Below the pieces are notes generated by a model. The model was not told the origin of the DNA. It saw only the letters and a list, made by a program, of their open reading frames with translations, and did no database searches. The translations under genes and the position numbers were made by a program. From Brachybacterium ginsengisoli (GTDB lineage Bacteria; Actinomycetota; Actinomycetes; Actinomycetales; Dermabacteraceae), in NCBI RefSeq assembly GCF_002407065.1, contig NZ_CP023564.1, positions 682,001 through 746,000 on the forward strand: 64,000 bases of DNA. The letters run 5' to 3'. Below are positions 59,228-64,000 of the stretch, piece by piece; the first letter of the stretch is position 1; the number at the start of each line of letters is the position of its first letter.

Positions 59228-61357
59228 TCACCAGCGGAAGCCGGCCTCCCGCAGCCGCGCGTCGACGGCGTCCTGCATCGACTCCGCGTAGGTGCGGGTG
59301 ATGTGGTCGTCGTCCAGGGAGACGCGCACGTTGCCGATCACCGGCGAGCACGTCTCCTCCGGGCAGATCAGGTCGTTGACCTCGAGGGGGACCACGTGCT
59401 CGCGGTCCCGGGCGAGGAGCTCCGCATCGGGCCGCTCCTTCGTGAGGTCCTCCGGCAGCGGTGAGGCGCAGGAGGGGTCGTCGGCCCCCTTCTCCTCGAC
59501 GCAGGGGACGGGCTCGACCGTGAGCCGCGGCTGGTCCCGCAGGGCGATGACCTCGGTGCCGAGTGCCGTGATGGCCGGGAGGGTCCTGTCGATCCCGGGC
59601 ACGAGCCCCTCCTCGAGGTCGGGGGTGAGGAAGGTCGAGTGGAGCACCACCGCGTCCGGCTCGATCTGCCGGAGGTAGGCCATGGTGTCGGCGCTGAACT
59701 CGTCGCACACAGGGGAGACCTGGGCGTCGGGCGCGAAGGTGCAGCCGCCCTCCCACAGGGTGATCACGGTCCAGCCCTCGCGCTCGGCGATCGGGGCCAG
59801 GGCGCCGGTGAACTGCTCGATCCGGGAGTTGCCGATGCTGACGAGGACGGGGCCGTCCTCGGCCCCGGGCCGGATGGCGCAGCGCTCGGTCATCCGCTCC
59901 ACGTTCCCGCTGCGTGGGACGAGATCGCCGGTGCAGGGCTCCGTGCCGGTGAACCAGTCCTTCCCGATCGTCGCCGCGGTGGGCAGCGGGGCGGCCGACG
60001 GGTCCGCGTCGGGATGCTGCTGGAAGTCGGGATCCAGCACCCGTGCGCCGGGGTTGTCGGCCACGGCGCGCGCCGCGGCCTCCCGCTGCACGCCGAGCAG
60101 GTGCTCGCGCGCCCCGACGGCCGGGGCGATCGCCAGCGCCAGGCAGCACAGGACGACCAGCCCGGACCGGCGGGCGCGGGCGTTCGCCCAGGACCAGCGG
60201 CGGATCGGGGTGTCCACGAGCCGGGTCAGCAGCCAGGCCAGCACCAGGGAGGCGAGGATGATCAGCGCCCCCGCGCCGACGCCCGCCCGATCCGTCTCCG
60301 TGACGGCGAGATAGATCGCGAGGATCGGCCAGTGCACGAGGTACAGCCCGTAGGAGATGTCGCCGAGCAGCTTCCCGGGACCGGTGGCCAGCAGCGTGTC
60401 CACGCCGAGCCGGTGCCCCGTGGTGCCGGCGACGAGCACCAGCGCGGCGGCGGCGAGGGGCCAGGCCGCGACCCAGCCGGGGAAGGCGCCCTGGACGTCC
60501 AGGAGCAGGCCGCAGGAGACCAGGCCCGCGATCCCGACCCATCCCAGCAGCACCCGCCACAGGGCGGGGCGCTCGGTGCGGCGGCGCCGGCCCCGAGCAC
60601 GGAGGCGGTGCTCCGCGCGCCGCTCCCACCAGGGCAGCGCGAGACCGAGCAGGCTGCCGGCGGCGAACTCCCACAGCCGGGTGAAGGTGTCGAAGTAGGC
60701 GATCTCCTGCTGGGCGGCGGTGGAGTGCACCGACCAGACGAAGGAGGGAATGAGGACGGCGAGGAACACGATCGCCATCGCCGCGCGCGGGCTGCGTCGC
60801 AGCACCCGGGCGATCAGGACCGCCGCGGCGATCAGCAGCGGCCACAGCAGGAACACCTGGCCCTGGATCGACAGGGACCAGAAGTGCTGGAACGGCGAGG
60901 CGCCGGTCTCCTCCGCGGCGTAGTAGTCCACCCCGCGCTGGATCAGGACCCAGTTCTCCACGTGCAGGAGCGAGCCGATCGCGTCGGTGATCGCCGGCAT
61001 CCATCGCTCCTGGCCCAGCAGGAGGTAGACCGCGCCGAGGGTCCCCAGCGCGACGACCGCCGTGGGCGGCAGCAGGCGCTTGAAGGTGCGGGCCCAGTAG
61101 GCGGCGGGCCGCATCGGCAGCCCGCGATCGATGCGGCGAGTGAAGGTGCCCACCAGCAGGAACGAGGAGAGGAACAGGAACACGTCCACCCCGCCGGAGA
61201 CCCGGTCGAAGAACACGTGGTAGAGCACCACCAGGCCGATCGCCAGGCCGCGCAGGCCGTGCAGCTCGGGGCGGAAGCGGCCGGCATGGGTGCTGACGGC
61301 GGGGCTGTCCGGCGGGGTCCCCGGCGCGGGCGTCGTGGAGGACGTCGTCGTGGGCAT
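59228..61357 (-). CDS. Acyltransferase family 3 / SGNH protein (OatA-like)
   Basis: A protein of 709 aa. The N-terminal AT3 domain has about ten membrane helices, starting FRPELHGLRGLAIGLVVLYHV with the conserved R-H and later FWSLSIQGQVFLLWP (E usually in place of Q in 'SLxxExQF'). The C-terminal extracellular SGNH domain (about 480-709) has SIGNSRIEQF (Ser nucleophile; usual motif GDSH) and the Asp-His in DDDHIT. Such proteins O-acylate peptidoglycan or cell-surface glycans. The altered GNSR block is worth noting, but the catalytic Ser, Asp and His remain. Confidence -1.
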   Translation of the reverse strand: MPTTTSSTTPAPGTPPDSPAVSTHAGRFRPELHGLRGLAIGLVVLYHVFFDRVSGGVDVFLFLSSFLLVGTFTRRIDRGLPMRPAAYWARTFKRLLPPTAVVALGTLGAVYLLLGQERWMPAITDAIGSLLHVENWVLIQRGVDYYAAEETGASPFQHFWSLSIQGQVFLLWPLLIAAAVLIARVLRRSPRAAMAIVFLAVLIPSFVWSVHSTAAQQEIAYFDTFTRLWEFAAGSLLGLALPWWERRAEHRLRARGRRRRTERPALWRVLLGWVGIAGLVSCGLLLDVQGAFPGWVAAWPLAAAALVLVAGTTGHRLGVDTLLATGPGKLLGDISYGLYLVHWPILAIYLAVTETDRAGVGAGALIILASLVLAWLLTRLVDTPIRRWSWANARARRSGLVVLCCLALAIAPAVGAREHLLGVQREAAARAVADNPGARVLDPDFQQHPDADPSAAPLPTAATIGKDWFTGTEPCTGDLVPRSGNVERMTERCAIRPGAEDGPVLVSIGNSRIEQFTGALAPIAEREGWTVITLWEGGCTFAPDAQVSPVCDEFSADTMAYLRQIEPDAVVLHSTFLTPDLEEGLVPGIDRTLPAITALGTEVIALRDQPRLTVEPVPCVEEKGADDPSCASPLPEDLTKERPDAELLARDREHVVPLEVNDLICPEETCSPVIGNVRVSLDDDHITRTYAESMQDAVDARLREAGFRW

Positions 61358-61373
61358 CGAGGGGAGGAGCCCG

Positions 61374-62693
61374 TCAGCCGTGCAGGAAGGCCGCGCAGGC
61401 CTGCTGCAGCAGCAGCGGATCGGCGGTCGCGCACATCTCGCGGGCCGAATGCATCGACAGCAGGGTGATGCCCACGTCGATGGTGGTCATCCCCAGACGG
61501 GTCGCGGTGATCGGGCCGATGGTCGACCCGCAGGGCATCGCGTTGTTCGAGACGAAGTGCTGATGGGGCACGCCGGCCCGTTCGCAGGCCGCGGCGAAGG
61601 CCGCGATCCCCACGGCGTCGGTGGCGTAGCGCTGCTGCGCGTTGATCTTCAGCATCGGGCCCTCGCCCAGACGGGGCCGGGTGACCGGGTCGTGGCGCTC
61701 GGGGTAGTTCGGGTGGGCGGCGTGGCCGGCGTCGGCCGAGAGCACCAGCGAGGAGGCGAGCACCCGTCGGCGGCTGGACTCGTCGCCGCCGAGGGCGGCG
61801 TGGACCCGCACCAGCACGTCCTCGAGGAACGGACCGGCGGCGCCGGAGCGGGTCGCCGAGCCCACTTCCTCGTGGTCGTTGGCGACCATCAGCGCGATGG
61901 GCGCGGGACCGGAGGCGGACTCCGTGCGCGGGGCGGCGGCGACCGAGAGCAGCGCCTCGACCTCGGCGTGCACCGAGGTGAGGTTGTCCAGCCGGCCCGA
62001 GGCGAGGAACTCGCCCTCCGCGCCGAAGAGCGACGGGGCCTGCGCATCGACCGTCACCACGTCCGTGCCCACGATGTCCTCGCGCGCCACTCCCGCGTGC
62101 TCGGCGAGGATGCCCAGCACGTCGGCCGGGGCGAAGCCGAGCAGGGGCTGCATGTGCCGCTGGGGGTCCAGCTGCAGCCCGTCCTTGTTCACCGCCCGGT
62201 CCAGGTGCACGGCGAGCTGGGGGACGCGCAGCAGACCGGGGGTGTCCACCAGCACGGTGCTGCCGTCGGCCAGCGCGAGCCGGCCCGCCATCCGCAGCTC
62301 GCGGTCCAGCCAGGAGTTCAGCAGCGGCCCGCCGTAGATCTCGACGCCCACCTGGGAGAGGCCCTCGGCGCCGAGCTGCGGGTTCGGCTTGAGCTTCAGC
62401 GCCGGGGAGTCGGTGTGGGAGCCGACGATCCGGAAGGGCGCGGAGGCGTCGGCCCCCTCCGGGGCGGACCAGGCGATGAGGGACCCGTCGCGCAGCACGA
62501 AGCGGTTCCCGGCGACGTCGGCACCGTCCCAGGCGTCGGTCTCGAGCAGCTCGGTGAACCCGTCCCGCTCGAGCCGGCGGGCGGCCTCCCGCGCGGCGTG
62601 GAAGCTCGACGGGGACGCAGTGACGAAGGCGCCCAGATCGAGGGCGGTGTCGCGGGCGCGGGGGGAGGGAGCGGAGGCGGAGAAGCGAGTCAC
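61374..62693 (-). CDS. M18 family aspartyl aminopeptidase
   Basis: A protein of 439 aa from GTG 62693, overlapping the upstream stop as GTGA. M18 metal and catalytic motifs are IVGSHTDSPALKLKP, SGRLDNLTSVHAE, ANDHEEVGSATRSGA, VLSADAGHAAHPNYPERHDP and the C-terminal ITLLSMHSAREM. The enzyme is a dodecameric zinc peptidase removing N-terminal Asp/Glu from peptides in the cytosol. The length is normal. Confidence -1.
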   Translation of the reverse strand: MTRFSASAPSPRARDTALDLGAFVTASPSSFHAAREAARRLERDGFTELLETDAWDGADVAGNRFVLRDGSLIAWSAPEGADASAPFRIVGSHTDSPALKLKPNPQLGAEGLSQVGVEIYGGPLLNSWLDRELRMAGRLALADGSTVLVDTPGLLRVPQLAVHLDRAVNKDGLQLDPQRHMQPLLGFAPADVLGILAEHAGVAREDIVGTDVVTVDAQAPSLFGAEGEFLASGRLDNLTSVHAEVEALLSVAAAPRTESASGPAPIALMVANDHEEVGSATRSGAAGPFLEDVLVRVHAALGGDESSRRRVLASSLVLSADAGHAAHPNYPERHDPVTRPRLGEGPMLKINAQQRYATDAVGIAAFAAACERAGVPHQHFVSNNAMPCGSTIGPITATRLGMTTIDVGITLLSMHSAREMCATADPLLLQQACAAFLHG

Positions 62694-64000
62694 GGGTTCA
62701 TTGAACCATCGGTGCCGCGGCAGGGGAGCATGCGCAGCAGCTTGGCGTCGCCCACCTGGAGCACCACCTCGGCGGCGCCGGTCTCCGAGATCTCGTTCAG
62801 CCCGGTGTAGGTCGCGGAGCGCTCGTGCAGCTCCTGGGGGCCGAAGTCCAGGGCGTAGTCCACGTGCAGGTCCTCGGCGGCGTCGCACACCTCAGGGTTC
62901 GTGGTCGCCTCGTCGAGCCGGCCGTTGAGCAGGTGCACCTCGGGCTCGGCCTGGAAGCTCATGTAGGTGTTGAGCACCTGCCGGTCGGAGAGGGCGTAGG
63001 CGAGCGAGCTGCCGTTCCAGGCGTTGGTCGCGATCACAGCGTCCTCGGGGACCACCTCCGGCAGCTGCTCGAGCAGCTCCCGCTCGTCGGACGTGAGCAG
63101 CACGCCGGACTGCCAGTCGTTCTCGAAGTAGCCCTGGTTGACGCGGGAGCCGGGGGAGATCAGCGCCAGCACGAGCACCAGCACCGCCGCGGTGCCCGCG
63201 GCGGCCTGGCCCGGCAGCCCTGCCAGGCGCGGCATGCGGCGCCCGGCCCAGCGCTGGAGGCTCTCGATGCCCAGGGCGAGCACCGGGATCGCGGCGACCG
63301 CGATGAGGGCGGTGACCCGGTTGTTGTCCGTGTACCAGTTCCCGGTCAGCAGGTAGCGCAGATCGCCCTCCGGGGTGCTGCGGGTGACCACCGACGCCAC
63401 CGACGCCGCGATCCAGGGAGCCAGCAGCCAGCGCGAGCGGGAGAGCAGCAGAACCGCCGCCGCGCAGACCAGCATCACCGCGCCCATCGGCACGAAGGAG
63501 GGGGTCGCGTTGGGGGCCAGCGAGATCGCCTGCCCCACGGCCTCCTTCACCGAGGCGTTCGGCTTCCAGACGGCGGAGGACTGCACCGGTCGGAACCGCG
63601 TCCACAGGTCGGAGGAGACCGCGATGCCCACGACGGTGAGCACCGCGAGGGGCCACAGCCGATGGCCGGGCACACGGGCGGCGGAGAAGCGCTCGCGTGC
63701 CCTCGACACCGTCCCCCAGACCAGGATCGGCAGTCCCAGGACCATCGCCGAGAACACGCCCTGCGGGTGCGCGAGCGCGACCGCCGCGCCGGTCACCGGC
63801 AGCAGCACCGCGAGCTGCCCGGTGCCCAGGCGCTGCGCCGAGGACGGGGCCAGACCGGCCACGTGGGCGAGGCCGATGATCACCAGCGGCATCAGCACCA
63901 TGGTGAGGAAGTAGGGCAGCACGATGCCCCAGTACATGAGGGATAGCGGGAAGGCTCCCGTGACCCCGGCGAGCGTGCCCGCGGCCATCCAGCCGACCGG
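62690..64000 (-). CDS. Large polytopic membrane protein, C-terminal part (DUF6541-like)
   Basis: At least 437 codons are visible and the frame is open through the right edge, so the N-terminus is missing. About seven membrane helices are followed by a ~170-residue extracellular domain starting after ALISPGSRVNQGYF (ERELLEQLPEVVPEDAVIATNAWNG, LNTYMSFQAEPEVHLL). The layout resembles actinobacterial GT-C-like membrane proteins grouped as DUF6541; this is recalled, not searched. TNAWNGSSLAY looks like a pocket motif. Function unknown, possibly surface glycan transfer, which would fit the OatA-like gene nearby. Confidence -1.
   Translation of the reverse strand, partial: PVGWMAAGTLAGVTGAFPLSLMYWGIVLPYFLTMVLMPLVIIGLAHVAGLAPSSAQRLGTGQLAVLLPVTGAAVALAHPQGVFSAMVLGLPILVWGTVSRARERFSAARVPGHRLWPLAVLTVVGIAVSSDLWTRFRPVQSSAVWKPNASVKEAVGQAISLAPNATPSFVPMGAVMLVCAAAVLLLSRSRWLLAPWIAASVASVVTRSTPEGDLRYLLTGNWYTDNNRVTALIAVAAIPVLALGIESLQRWAGRRMPRLAGLPGQAAAGTAAVLVLVLALISPGSRVNQGYFENDWQSGVLLTSDERELLEQLPEVVPEDAVIATNAWNGSSLAYALSDRQVLNTYMSFQAEPEVHLLNGRLDEATTNPEVCDAAEDLHVDYALDFGPQELHERSATYTGLNEISETGAAEVVLQVGDAKLLRMLPCRGTDGSMNP

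Overview
The window is a contiguous stretch of very GC-rich chromosome with tight, overlapping operons and frequent GTG starts. Gene content is that of an actinomycete: an fhaA-fhaB-pstP-rodA-pbpA-pknA-pknB-pabA locus, crgA, a class E sortase with a DUF881 protein, an LppM-type lipoprotein and a complete coproporphyrin-dependent haem operon with hemQ. My best guess, from general impression only, is Micrococcales near Brachybacterium/Dermabacteraceae; no marker gene settles this.

Layout. 1-6.7 kb: a lipid locus with a fatty acyl-CoA reductase/HAD fusion (cut by the left edge), an SDR reductase, a PlsC-type acyltransferase and an alkyl-DHAP synthase homologue. Together these look like all steps of an ether-glycerolipid pathway. 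6.7-9.4 kb: ThuA, a Gfo/Idh/MocA dehydrogenase and a GNAT protein. 9.4-11.2 kb: a histidine-rich cation-efflux protein divergent from an ArsR repressor, then tRNA-Arg(ACG). 11.3-25 kb: cell-envelope and division genes (LppM-like lipoprotein, CrgA, DUF881, sortase E, PabA/TrpG) and the Ser/Thr kinase-phosphatase-FHA-elongasome operon on the minus strand. 25-28.8 kb: an L,D-transpeptidase, two tandem beta-lactamase-fold serine hydrolases and FolP2-type dihydropteroate synthase. 28.9-31.8 kb: sqdB and an sqdX/SQD2-like glycosyltransferase, the two enzymes of sulfoquinovosyl diacylglycerol synthesis, plus a GNAT protein. 32-33 kb: an NlpC/P60 endopeptidase. 33.2-41.4 kb: a seven-gene organosulfur operon (ssuBAC, acetyl-CoA synthetase, sfnG, metY, CoA-binding protein) preceded by a 14-bp inverted repeat.

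41.4-44 kb holds a VOC protein, a pentapeptide-repeat protein and a gluconate permease. 44.1-47.9 kb is a scarred accessory patch: an atypical CAT-anticodon tRNA, DnaA-box-like sites, a DUF222/HNH gene with a doubtful 5' frame, a small membrane protein, a possible hemL fragment and a broken WXG100-like/WD40 gene. 47.9-58.4 kb is the haem locus: hemE-hemY-hemQ-hemH-hemC-hemD-hemB-hemL on the minus strand, with hemA divergent. 58.4-64 kb has two small proteins, an OatA-like acyltransferase, an M18 aminopeptidase and a membrane protein cut by the right edge.

The most notable content is the pairing, within 31 kb, of genes for two membrane lipid classes uncommon in aerobic Gram-positives (alkyl ether glycerolipids and the sulfolipid SQDG), along with a sulfur-scavenging operon that links sulfone and sulfonate use to homocysteine synthesis and acetate recycling.
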